NCBI GenBank assembly: GCA_037139415.1
Contig: JBAXGN010000001.1
Location: 1-64,000 of the forward strand
Source of the DNA: Verrucomicrobiota bacterium
GTDB lineage: Bacteria > Verrucomicrobiota > Verrucomicrobiia > Limisphaerales > Fontisphaeraceae
Reading direction: 5' to 3'
Length of the DNA stretch: 64,000 nucleotides
Shown: piece by piece, positions 44,828 through 54,107 of the stretch
Layout: each line of letters begins with the position of its first letter
Position numbering within the stretch: the first letter of the stretch is position 1
Translations under genes and position numbers: made by a program
Notes under the pieces: generated by a model
Database searches by the model: none
What the model was told of the DNA's origin: nothing
The model's input: the letters and a program-made list of their open reading frames with translations, nothing else

Positions 44828-45185
44828 GAAGACAGACTGTTTTAGTTTTAGGTTTAATGATTCAGCAGAAATCCGGCTGGCAACGTGATGGTACACCCCA
44901 AGTCCCGCCGCGCCTGGTTGTGCGCGCGGCACCGACGGCCTATGCTCGTTGCCGGGCTGGCCGTCATCCCATTCCACCATGTGTCATCAAGGACCATTTG
45001 AACTCGTTTCACACCTGACGAATGATATTTTCGTCGCGACCATCTTGAAAGGAAGTCCGTCAGGCGTCAACGGTTTTTATAAAGGTGGCTAATTTTGCAC
45101 ATTTTATGGCCATTCCGCTTAAGATAACGTTAAAGAAATCGCACTTTAAGTAAAACGTATTCATCGCGATCACCACTCAGGAATG
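44828..45185. other. upstream region of sucCD, no gene
   Basis: 358 bases that must contain the sucCD promoter. TTGACG on the minus strand (around 45066-45071) is a possible -35 box but no convincing -10 follows. Nothing else is recognised. Confidence 0.35.
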
Positions 45186-45335
45186 TTATTTCTGTGGTGC
45201 GAACGGCAATTCCCCTTGGACAACCCCGACCGCGCGTAGCAAATAATACACTGCAATGGCTTCCAAGGCCACGAATGACACAAAACTCAACGTGACCAGC
45301 CACCAACTCAGACATGACAATAGCCGTTTTTTCAT
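45186..45335 (-). CDS. small single-helix membrane protein
   Basis: 49 residues, from the ATG at 45335 to TAA at 45186. It starts MKKRLLSC, then has a hydrophobic helix (WWLVTLSFVSFVALEAIAVYY) and a short polar tail (VVQGELPFAPQK). The positive start and single helix are typical of small inner-membrane proteins. No family is recognised and the ribosome site is weak, so the evidence is the protein-like pattern alone. Confidence 0.45.
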   Translation of the reverse strand: MKKRLLSCLSWWLVTLSFVSFVALEAIAVYYLLRAVGVVQGELPFAPQK

Positions 45336-45523
45336 CACCAAAAACTACTATGGGTAAGAATGGTCTGTTTTAATTAAACGGCAAGTCTCTTTTTGACGAC
45401 CCATTGATTATCAATCTTTTCTACGGTTAACTTCGGCGGCTGGCATGAAACATTGAATCCGCTCCCGGTCGCCATGCCGCGCAAATCAAGCGTCCACTTT
45501 CCACTTTCTGCTTTCTGCTTTGG

Positions 45524-46180
45524 TCATGTCCGCTGTTTGTTTGCCACATCCAAGCCCCACCGGCGGGCGTATCCCATCAGGTCGCGGTCGCTATGGAGGC
45601 TCAATTTTTCCCGGAGATTTTTCCGGTGCATGGCGACGGTGGCGGGGGTGATTTCCATGGTTTGGCCAATGGTTTCATCATCCCAGCCTTTGAACATGTG
45701 CTTAATCACTTCCTGTTCCCGTGCGCTTAATATTTTTTGAAAGGCATCGGGGCGGGATAACCACTCCTCCTTCACCTTCATGAACCCGGGACTGAAATAG
45801 GTGCCGCCTTGGCTCACGGTTTGCATGGTCTGCAACAGTTCCGGGGGGGATTGTGTCTTTTCAATATAGCCATGGACGCCGCTTCGGATGACCCGCCAAA
45901 CGGTGTGCGGGTCCACCAGTCCGGACATGACCAGCAGCCGGGTCTGCGGCAATTGCTCCAGCAGGGTGAGCGCCAGTTGCAGCCCGTCCAGTTTGGGCAA
46001 TTCGATGTCCAGCAGCACCAGGTGAGGTTGCAGGCGCAGGCACAGTTGCAGTCCCGCTTCCCCATCCGCGGCGCAACCCACCAGCCTGAAATCGGGTTGC
46101 AAGTTAATCCACTTCCCCATGAGTTCCGCCAGGATCTGATGATCCTCAATCAGCGCGACGGTAAACGGCTTGCTTGCCAT
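45524..46180 (-). CDS. NarL/FixJ-family response regulator
   Basis: 218 residues. Receiver domain: VALIEDHQILAE, phospho-Asp in LVLLDIELPKLDG, and a conserved Lys in GYIEKT. The C-terminal LuxR-type domain has LSAREQEVIKHMFKGWDDET and MEITPATVAMHRKNLREKL; the VAMHRKNL helix replaces the usual VxxHxxNI pattern but is of the same type. It is separated by repeats from the large kinase operon that begins 1.2 kb away on the other strand, and could be one of its outputs; that is only proximity. Confidence 0.9.
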   Translation of the reverse strand: MASKPFTVALIEDHQILAELMGKWINLQPDFRLVGCAADGEAGLQLCLRLQPHLVLLDIELPKLDGLQLALTLLEQLPQTRLLVMSGLVDPHTVWRVIRSGVHGYIEKTQSPPELLQTMQTVSQGGTYFSPGFMKVKEEWLSRPDAFQKILSAREQEVIKHMFKGWDDETIGQTMEITPATVAMHRKNLREKLSLHSDRDLMGYARRWGLDVANKQRT

Positions 46181-46287
46181 GCCGGGAGGCTAGCCCGTCT
46201 GCGGCTTTAGGCAATCAAAAAGTGGCCGTAAAATTGGCGCCGGTGGGAGCCATCGCGAATGAGCAGCGCGGCGAAAATCGGCGCCGG

Positions 46288-46477
46288 TTGGGCGTCCCGG
46301 CTTCCGCCTTGGGTGCGCGATTCGCACCTGAGATCGAACGTTTTTCATCCGTCGTTCGCCGGGGCTCCGCTGGCCGCCTGGCGGCGGGACTCCCAACCCA
46401 AAGGCGCGCCCATTCGGAAAGGAACTCTTCTGCCGTGCCCGTTCGCCTGCCTGTGCCAGCTACCTTTTAAAAGGTAG
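46288..46477. repeat. intergenic repeat copy with inverted arms and an 18-bp palindrome
   Basis: TTGGGCGTCCCGGCTTCCGCC (from 46288; only the start is exact) recurs inverted at 46372-46399 around CCGCCTGGCGGCGGGACTCC. The block ends with the perfect palindrome CTACCTTTTAAAAGGTAG (46460-46477), preceded by GTGCCAG. The same parts recur at 47036-47164. No gene is present in 46181-46538. Confidence 0.5.
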
Positions 46478-46538
46478 TTTTAGCTATTGTTGTCTAATCC
46501 GATTTTTGGTTAGTTCAGCTTATGTGCAACCATAAACG

Positions 46539-46982
46539 ATGATGATATCAAAAACCAATCAGACCTTTTGCCAGGCTGTCTGTGAGCGCTATCAATGCTC
46601 CGCAGAGAAGTATCCGCTGGTAGTCTGGCGGTTATGCCTGCCCCGGGGCAAACGCTGGCTGGGCCGGCTGGTTTTTCTAGTATCGCCAAATGTATTTTAC
46701 GACGATTTTATTTTGATCCGCGATGTCAGCATGGATACCCGTCCGCAAGACATTGAACTCGAAGTTGAAAGTTTTCGCCGCACATATCGCTTCAGAGGGT
46801 TCTTTCGGCGCGACTTAAACCTGCGGCTTTCCACGCGCGCCCTCCTCCGCCTGGGTTGGGAATTGTTAGACCAAGAACATCAGCCGGCAGCCAATGATCT
46901 CGAAACGGAATTCGTACACAAGCCTTCGCCAGACGTCCCGGTCGCCTTTCCGTCCCGCAACCGGTCCAACACCACGGGCTAG
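46539..46982 (+). CDS. hypothetical protein
   Basis: 147 residues; a second ATG at 46542 is equally possible. No family recognised. The N-terminal part has several cysteines and aromatic residues (FCQAVCERYQCSAEKYPLVV), then LPRGKRWLGRLVFLVSPNVF, DDFILIRDVSMDTR and a basic RFRGFFRRDLNLRLSTRALL; the C-terminus is polar. It is soluble and probably cytosolic. It sits alone between two copies of an intergenic repeat, upstream of the kinase operon. Confidence 0.55.
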   Translation: MMISKTNQTFCQAVCERYQCSAEKYPLVVWRLCLPRGKRWLGRLVFLVSPNVFYDDFILIRDVSMDTRPQDIELEVESFRRTYRFRGFFRRDLNLRLSTRALLRLGWELLDQEHQPAANDLETEFVHKPSPDVPVAFPSRNRSNTTG

Positions 46983-47035
46983 CGCGGCATCGGGGATCGC
47001 TGTCCCAATTCCGCACTCCCTTGTGGGTGCCTCGC

Positions 47036-47164
47036 TGGGCTGGGCGTCCCGCCTTCAGGCGGTCAGGGGGGCCGGTGAGCAACGGCGAAAACCGCCATCT
47101 CCGTTGCGAATCCCCCTCCCAGCCGGTACCCGCGTTCGCCGTGCCACTACCTTTTAAAGGGTAG
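47036..47164. repeat. second copy of the intergenic repeat with 18-bp palindrome
   Basis: GGCTGGGCGTCCCGCCTTC and CAGGCGG (47036-47062) match the arms of the copy at 46288-46399. CGTTCGCCGTGCCA then precedes CTACCTTTTAAAGGGTAG (47147-47164), the near-perfect version of the other palindrome. The remaining 47165-47363 is the leader of the kinase gene, with no other feature seen. Confidence 0.5.
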
Positions 47165-47363
47165 TTTCCGCATTTGTGATCCTCCAATCAGGTGTGGCAT
47201 CCTGATGTGGTTAGTAGCGAATTGTCGTCGTATTGTATGATCGCCACACAAAACCAGATGCTGATCGTGGATGTTCCCCCGGTATTCCAGGGGAGTGTGC
47301 GGCGATTAAAACGATGGCGACATCATGTCGCGTGCGCCAGAAACTCCAACTTGCAGGTGCCCC

Positions 47364-50300
47364 ATGTTTGAGCACGTCATTTTGGTCGCAAATATCACGC
47401 TGCTTGGTTTCGGGGCGTATTTGCTAACCGATCTCGCACGCCCTTGGCTGGTTCCCCAAAAATTCCGCCCCGGTTTGCGCTGCCTCAGTTACGCCGTCAT
47501 GGCCGTGGTCACCCTCATTTTCAGCCCTTCGGTGCAGTCCGGAGTGACGATTGATGCGGGGGGGACCATTATTGCCGTTGCCACCCTGCTGGGGGGATTC
47601 AAATGTGGGGCCGTCACCAGTGCGGCATCCCTTGTGATGCACGCGTTGCTGGGTGGCGTCGGCGCGCCGGCGGGCGGACTGGGTACGATTTGTGATTACT
47701 TCGCCTCCGCTGGGTTGCTATGCGTTTTGCGGCGGTGGCAGCCGGACTGGATTCGTCACCTGCTGGGGTTGCTCTTGGCCGGGCTGGCCGTCGGTCTGAG
47801 CGAAGCCCTGTCCCTCCTGCTCGTCCGGCCACTGGAGCACGGCCTGGCGCTATTCTTGCGTTATGGGTTGGAACTGTTTTTCTGTCAGGTGGCCTGTGCC
47901 GTCGTGTTGGGGGGGCTGATTCTGCTTTATGAGGGGCGGCGTCCGGCCATTCGTCAATACCATGCCGCCCTCGACACCACCATGGATGGCTTCCTCTGGG
48001 TTAGCCGGGCGGAATATATCCTGGAGGTGAATCACACGCTTTGCACCCTGACTGGATACCCGGAAGCGGATCTGCTTGGCCTGCCCCTCGCCCGCCTGCA
48101 GGCCGATCCCGCCGCCGCGGACGTTCACATCAGCATGGCTGCCCGGCTCAGGCAGCACAGCCCCCTTTGGTTTGAATCCCGGTGGCGGCGCAAGGATGGG
48201 TCCCTCCTGAACGTGGAATTAAGTTTGGCGCTGGCGGGTGACAATGGCGAATTTCACCTCTTTGTGCGCGACATCACCGAGCGCAAGCGCGTGGAAAATG
48301 CACTCCGGGATAGTGAGTCCCGCGCGAACGAAAAGGCCGACTTGCTCAAGGCGATCATGGAAAGCCCACAGGGAATCATCGTCTTTTCCCTGGATCGTGA
48401 CTATCGCTATACCGAGTTCACTCTCGGACACCAGCAGACGATCAACAAAATCTGGGGGGTGGAGATTAAGATTGGGATGAACATGCTGGAGGTCATTGGC
48501 ACGCCGGAGGATCGCGCCCGGGCCAAAGTCAATTTTGATCGTGTCCTGCACGGGGAGCACTTGTTGGTCGTGGAAGAATACGGCGATCAATCCTTGCAGC
48601 GTGAGTGGTATGAAAACCGGTACGATCCCATTCTTGACAGCACCGGTGCGATTTCGGGTTTAACTGTATTCGTCACCAATATCACCGCGCGCAAACTGGC
48701 GGAAGCCGCCTTACAGGAAAGTGAGGCCCATTTTCGCGCCTTGGCCGATTCGGGGCAGGCGTTGGTTTGGGCCGCTGGCCTTGACAAAAAATGCCATTAT
48801 TTCAACCGGCCCTGGCTGGAATTTACTGGTCGCACGCTGGAACAGGAATGGGGCGATGGCTGGGCGAAAGGCGTGCATCCGGACGATTTACCGAACTGCC
48901 TGCGGACTTATGGCGAAGCCTTTGATCGGCGGGAGCGGTTCAGTATGGATTATCGTTTTCGCCGGTTTGATGGCGTGTATCGCTGGATTCATGACAACGG
49001 GACGCCGCACTACAACAGCCAGGGAGAATTTATCGGGTATATCGGGCATTGTCTGGACATTACTGATCTCAAACACGCCGAGGCGCTACTCCACCAGACC
49101 CTCAATCAAGTCCGCCATCTAAACGAGGTGCTGCTGGCAATCCGGGACATCGCCGGCCTGCTAAACCGGGAGCACGACCGGCAGAAAATTCTGGATGGCG
49201 TCTGCCGTAGTCTCTGCCACACCCGGGGGTACGTGATCGTTTGGATCGGCCAACCCGAGGAGGCCTCGGGGGAGATCAAACCCGTGGCGCACGCCGGCGC
49301 CAATTTCGAACTCCACGCGCCCATCCGCTGGGATGATAGCGCGCTGGGGCAAGGGCCGACGGGCATCGCCCTTCGGGAGCGCCGGCCGGTGGTGTTCGCG
49401 GATTTGGCCAACGACCCGCGTTTCGCGCCCTGGCGCGGTCCGGCAATGATGGCGGGAGCCGCCTCCATTACTTCTGTGCCGTTGCTTCACAAGGAACGCC
49501 TGTTTGGCGTACTGACCGTGAAGGCCGATCGGGTAAACGCCTTTGACACCCAGGAGGTGGACCTCCTGCTGGACCTGGCCGGCAAAGTGGCGCGGGCGTT
49601 AAAAGCGCTGGAGGATGAGTCGTCCCGGAAGGCCGGCGATGCCACGTTGGCGCGCTACCAACTGCTCTCGGATAACGCCAAGGACATCATCCTGTTTGTC
49701 CGCCCACCGGAGGGCCAGATTATCGAGGTCAACCGGGCCGCCTGCGAAGCCTACGGCTATGACCGGGCAGGACTATTGACCAAGACGATCTATGATTTGC
49801 GCCCGGCGGATGCAAAGACCAGGGTTGCCCAACAGATGGAGAACGCTCGCCGGGACGGAATGTTGTTTGAGACGGTCCATGTGCGCCAGGATGGCCGCCC
49901 GTTCCCGGTCGAGGTCAGTTCGCGCGCAACGCTGATTGACGGGGAGCCAATCCTGTTAAGTGTCATCCGCGACATTACCGAGCGGAAAAAAGCCGAGCAG
50001 GAATTGCGGACCCTCAACCAGCAATTGGAGCAGCGCGTAAGGGAGCGCACCGCCGAGGCGCTCAGCCTCTACCATAACGCCCCCTGCGGGTACCACTCCG
50101 TCGGCCCGGACGGAGTGATGCTGCAAATGAACGATACCGAGCTAAACTGGCTTGGGTACCGGCGGGAGGAGGTGGAGGGGCGCCTGCACTTCACCGAACT
50201 GCTGACCCCGCAGAGTGCCGCGCGATTCAACGAACGTTTTCTGCCGTTCGTCGAAACCGGCACGGTCAATCAGTATGAGTGGGAACTGCGCGGCAAGGAC

Positions 50301-53300
50301 GGATCGTCCCTGGTGGTCCTGGTGGACACTGTGGCGGTGCGGGATGCCGACGGGCGTTTCCTCCGCAGCCGCTCCGCCGTGACGAATATCACCGAGCGCA
50401 AACGCATGGAAGTGACGCTGATGGAAGAGCGGCATCGGCTGGCTGGCATTATCGAAGGCACCAACGTGGGCACCTGGGAATGGAACGTCCAGACCGGTGA
50501 GACGATCTTCAATGAACGCTGGGCCAACATGATTGGCTACACGCTGGAAGAACTGGCTCCGGTCTCCATCGCCACGTGGATGAAATTTGCCCATCCCGAC
50601 GATCTGCAAGCCAGTAGCGCCATGCTGGAGAATCATTTTAGCGGCAAATTGGACTATTATGAGTTCGAGGCACGAATGCGACACAAGGACGGTTCCTGGG
50701 TCTGGGTGCTTGACCGGGGCAAAGTGACCAGCTGGACGGAGACGGGCAAGCCGCTGCACATGCGGGGAACCCATCAGGATATCACTCAGCGAAAATGGTC
50801 CGAGCTGTTATTGCAGAATATTACCAGCCGTCTGTCGCTGGCCGCGCAAGCGGGCGGCGTGGGCATCTGGGACTACTATGTTGCCAATAACCAGTTGGTT
50901 TGGGATGACCAGATGTTTCGCCTTTACGGAATTACGCGCGATCAGTTCAGCGGTGTGTATGCGGCCTGGCAGGCGGGGGTTCACCCGGAAGACCGGCAGC
51001 GGGGCGATGAAGAAATCCAGCGCGCCTTGCGCGGTGAAAAGAATTTCGACACGGAGTTCCGCGTCGTTTGGCCGGACGGCAGCATTCATAATATCCGCGC
51101 CCTGGCCCAAGTGCAGCGGGATGCCGCTGGTCAGCCCGAGCATTTGATCGGCACGAATTGGGACATCACCGTGCAGAAGCAACTGGAGGCCAAACTCAAA
51201 TCCAGCGAAGAGAACTTCCGCACGTTCTTTGAGACCATTGGCGACCTGATTGTGGTGGCGACGCCGGAGGGGCGCATCCAGTTCGTCAACCAGTCGCTCA
51301 AGCGCAAGTTGGGCTATGGCGAGGCGGACCTTGCCACCATGCACGTGCTGGACCTGCATCCGGCCGTGGTGCGGCCGGAAGCCAGGGAGATTTTCGCGGC
51401 CATGTTCCGGGGCGAGCGCGAATATTGCCCCCTGCCGATGGTCAAGCGGAACGGAACTCCCATTCCGGTGGAGACCCGTGTCTGGTTTGGCCGATGGAAT
51501 GGCGAGCAGTGCATCTTCGGCGTCAGCAAAGACCTGAGCGCGGAGCAGGAAGCACAACAGCGGTTCGAGCGACTCTTCCGCAATAATCCCACCTTGATGG
51601 CGCTCTCCACCCTGCCGGATCGGCAGTTCAGCGACGTCAACGACGCCTTCCTGAATGCACTCGGATATTCCAAGGAGGAGATTATCGGTCGAACCGCAGG
51701 TGAACTCGGCATCTTCGTGGAGCCCGAGCGGCAGGCTGCGGCTGCCGATACGCTGTTGGCGAATCATCGCGTTGCCGATTTGGAATTGGAGGTCCGCTGC
51801 AAGGACGGGACCATTATTAGCGGGCTATTTTCCGGCGAAGTGATCACCAGCCAGGGGCAGCAATATTTCCTGACGGTGATGATTGACATTACCAAACGCA
51901 AGCGCCTGGAGCAGACGTTGCTGGCCAGCGAAACCAAGTTTCGCCGATTGGTTGAGATGGCCCCGCTGCCGCTGGCGCTGCTGGATGTGAATGGGCACAC
52001 GCAGTTAATCAATGACCAGTTCACCCGGGTGTTGGGTTATACCCTGGCGGATCTTCCCACCCTCGAGGTGTGGTGGCCCAAAGCATATCCGGAGTCGGGT
52101 TACCGGCATCAGGTGCGGGAACAGTGGGTGGCGGCGGCCGCCCAAGCCATGCAGGGCACCGGATTAATGGCCTCCAAAGAACTCAACGTGACGTGCAAAG
52201 ACGGCACGGTGCGCACCATGCTCATCACCGGATCAGTGATGAAGGACCATTTCCTGGTCGCCTTATTGGATGTCACCACGCTCAAGCGGGCCAACGATAA
52301 GCTGCGCAAGCTGTCCCTGGCCGTGGAGCATAGCCCTTCGATGATTCTGATCACCGATGTGCAGGGGCGCATTGAGTATGTGAACCCCGCCTGGAGCCAG
52401 ACTACGGGCTACTGTTTGGAAGAAGTGCAGGGAAAGACTTCGCGGTTCCTTAAATCCGGGGTCCAGTCGGATGCATTTTACGCACATCTGTGGGCCGAGA
52501 TCACCGCCGGCCGCATCTGGCGCGGCGAACTCTGCAATCGCCGGAAAGATGGCTCGCTGTATTGGGAAACCATCGCCATCGCGCCGGTGGTGGATGAGGC
52601 GGGCCGCACCACCCATTTTGTGGGCGTCAAAGAGGATTCCAGCCAGCGGAAACAGATGGAAAATGAATTGCGGTGGGCGAAGGAGACCGCCGATTCGGCC
52701 AACCGCGCCAAGAGCACGTTTCTGGCCAATATGTCCCATGAAATCCGCACGCCGATGAATGCCATCCTCGGCTTCACCCAGCTCCTAATGCGGGATGCGG
52801 AGTTATCCGGTCTCCAGCGGCAGCAATTGACCACCATCACCCGCAGCGGCGAACACTTGATGGATATCATCAGCGACATTCTGGAGATGGCCCGCATTGA
52901 ATCCGTCCGGCTGATCCTCCATCCGTCCAACTTTGATTTGCACCTGCTGCTGGACGATTTGGAGCACCTGTTCCACCAGCGCTCCAGCGCCAAGCATCTC
53001 CACTTCAACGTGGAGCTTCAGATTGACGTGCCGCGTTGCGTCCAGACGGATGAAACCAAGCTGCGTCAGGTCCTTATCAACCTGCTCGGCAACGCCATGA
53101 AGTTCACCGCCCAGGGCGGCACGGTGATCCTGCGCGTGAGTTTTCAAGCGGACGCGGACGGATCGGAGTACCTGCACGCGGAAGTTGAGGACACCGGCGC
53201 GGGGATTGCCCCAGAGGATATTCCGCATGTGTTCGAGCCGTTTTTCCAGACCAATACGGGCAGACAGACCACCGGTGGCACAGGGCTGGGGTTGCCCATC

Positions 53301-54107
53301 AGCCGGGAGTTTATCCGGCTCATGGGTGGTGATATCCACGTCATCAGCCGGGTCGGGATGGGCTCCATGTTCAGTTTTAAGGTGCGGGTAACCCGGGCGG
53401 AGGAGACCGCTGTTCCAAACCCAACCACGCCCACCCGGCGCGTGTTGCGGCTGCTGCCGGAGTTGCCCGCCTGCCGTGTGCTGGTGGTGGATGACCAGCA
53501 GGAAAACCTCGATTTGCTGGTGCAGATGCTCGCCCCAACCGGTTTTGAAGTCCGGACCGAGAGACACGGCGCGGACGCGCTGGCGCAATGCCAGGCCTGG
53601 TTGCCCCACGTCGTGCTCCTGGATTCGTGCATGCCGGAGATGGACGGCTTTGAGGTTCTCCGCCAGATTCGCCTGGCGCACGGTAGGACCGTGAAAATCA
53701 TTGAGCTGAGTGCTGATTTATTGTTGGAACAGCAGCGTCGCGCGGTGGCCGAGGGGGCGGATGTGTTCATGGGTAAACCGTTCAAGGAAGCCGACCTGTT
53801 GGAAACGATCAAGCAATTGACCAGCGTAGACTATATCTATGGCGACTCGCCTCCGACGCAAATAACGGCCTCGCCTCCGCCGCTGGCGGGCCTGCCCTTG
53901 GCTGAGGCGATTGGCGGTTTGCCACCCGCGCTCTTGGTTCAACTGCGCGACGCCACCGACTGCCTGGACCACGACGCAACGCTGGCCCTGGTGGAGCAGG
54001 TGACGATCCAGGATGCCACGCTTGGCCGCCAGCTTCACCAATTAACAAAACAGTTTGATTACGGTACGCTGCAAAAAATGTTATCTCCAGAAATACCAAA
54101 ACAATGA
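47364..54107 (+). CDS. hybrid sensor histidine kinase with 5TM input domain, 11 PAS domains and one GAF domain
   Basis: 2247 residues from the ATG at 47364, which has AGGTG five bases upstream. Residues 1-190 form membrane helices of the 5TMR-LYT type (SGVTIDAGGTIIAVATLLGG). PAS domains lie at about 199-310, 326-445, 454-572, 766-876, 901-1013, 1024-1142, 1156-1272, 1284-1394, 1399-1512, 1524-1641 and 1649-1762, most closed by a DITERK-type linker. A GAF domain sits at 586-750. The transmitter has MSHEIRTPMN with His1792, N-box NLLGNAMKFT, G1 DTGAGI and G2 GTGLGLPIS, so it should be active. The receiver (2036-2152) has Asp2087. The last 90 residues are helical, perhaps an Hpt-like or docking part. 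The stop overlaps the next ATG by 4 bases. Confidence 0.93.
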   Translation: MFEHVILVANITLLGFGAYLLTDLARPWLVPQKFRPGLRCLSYAVMAVVTLIFSPSVQSGVTIDAGGTIIAVATLLGGFKCGAVTSAASLVMHALLGGVGAPAGGLGTICDYFASAGLLCVLRRWQPDWIRHLLGLLLAGLAVGLSEALSLLLVRPLEHGLALFLRYGLELFFCQVACAVVLGGLILLYEGRRPAIRQYHAALDTTMDGFLWVSRAEYILEVNHTLCTLTGYPEADLLGLPLARLQADPAAADVHISMAARLRQHSPLWFESRWRRKDGSLLNVELSLALAGDNGEFHLFVRDITERKRVENALRDSESRANEKADLLKAIMESPQGIIVFSLDRDYRYTEFTLGHQQTINKIWGVEIKIGMNMLEVIGTPEDRARAKVNFDRVLHGEHLLVVEEYGDQSLQREWYENRYDPILDSTGAISGLTVFVTNITARKLAEAALQESEAHFRALADSGQALVWAAGLDKKCHYFNRPWLEFTGRTLEQEWGDGWAKGVHPDDLPNCLRTYGEAFDRRERFSMDYRFRRFDGVYRWIHDNGTPHYNSQGEFIGYIGHCLDITDLKHAEALLHQTLNQVRHLNEVLLAIRDIAGLLNREHDRQKILDGVCRSLCHTRGYVIVWIGQPEEASGEIKPVAHAGANFELHAPIRWDDSALGQGPTGIALRERRPVVFADLANDPRFAPWRGPAMMAGAASITSVPLLHKERLFGVLTVKADRVNAFDTQEVDLLLDLAGKVARALKALEDESSRKAGDATLARYQLLSDNAKDIILFVRPPEGQIIEVNRAACEAYGYDRAGLLTKTIYDLRPADAKTRVAQQMENARRDGMLFETVHVRQDGRPFPVEVSSRATLIDGEPILLSVIRDITERKKAEQELRTLNQQLEQRVRERTAEALSLYHNAPCGYHSVGPDGVMLQMNDTELNWLGYRREEVEGRLHFTELLTPQSAARFNERFLPFVETGTVNQYEWELRGKDGSSLVVLVDTVAVRDADGRFLRSRSAVTNITERKRMEVTLMEERHRLAGIIEGTNVGTWEWNVQTGETIFNERWANMIGYTLEELAPVSIATWMKFAHPDDLQASSAMLENHFSGKLDYYEFEARMRHKDGSWVWVLDRGKVTSWTETGKPLHMRGTHQDITQRKWSELLLQNITSRLSLAAQAGGVGIWDYYVANNQLVWDDQMFRLYGITRDQFSGVYAAWQAGVHPEDRQRGDEEIQRALRGEKNFDTEFRVVWPDGSIHNIRALAQVQRDAAGQPEHLIGTNWDITVQKQLEAKLKSSEENFRTFFETIGDLIVVATPEGRIQFVNQSLKRKLGYGEADLATMHVLDLHPAVVRPEAREIFAAMFRGEREYCPLPMVKRNGTPIPVETRVWFGRWNGEQCIFGVSKDLSAEQEAQQRFERLFRNNPTLMALSTLPDRQFSDVNDAFLNALGYSKEEIIGRTAGELGIFVEPERQAAAADTLLANHRVADLELEVRCKDGTIISGLFSGEVITSQGQQYFLTVMIDITKRKRLEQTLLASETKFRRLVEMAPLPLALLDVNGHTQLINDQFTRVLGYTLADLPTLEVWWPKAYPESGYRHQVREQWVAAAAQAMQGTGLMASKELNVTCKDGTVRTMLITGSVMKDHFLVALLDVTTLKRANDKLRKLSLAVEHSPSMILITDVQGRIEYVNPAWSQTTGYCLEEVQGKTSRFLKSGVQSDAFYAHLWAEITAGRIWRGELCNRRKDGSLYWETIAIAPVVDEAGRTTHFVGVKEDSSQRKQMENELRWAKETADSANRAKSTFLANMSHEIRTPMNAILGFTQLLMRDAELSGLQRQQLTTITRSGEHLMDIISDILEMARIESVRLILHPSNFDLHLLLDDLEHLFHQRSSAKHLHFNVELQIDVPRCVQTDETKLRQVLINLLGNAMKFTAQGGTVILRVSFQADADGSEYLHAEVEDTGAGIAPEDIPHVFEPFFQTNTGRQTTGGTGLGLPISREFIRLMGGDIHVISRVGMGSMFSFKVRVTRAEETAVPNPTTPTRRVLRLLPELPACRVLVVDDQQENLDLLVQMLAPTGFEVRTERHGADALAQCQAWLPHVVLLDSCMPEMDGFEVLRQIRLAHGRTVKIIELSADLLLEQQRRAVAEGADVFMGKPFKEADLLETIKQLTSVDYIYGDSPPTQITASPPPLAGLPLAEAIGGLPPALLVQLRDATDCLDHDATLALVEQVTIQDATLGRQLHQLTKQFDYGTLQKMLSPEIPKQ

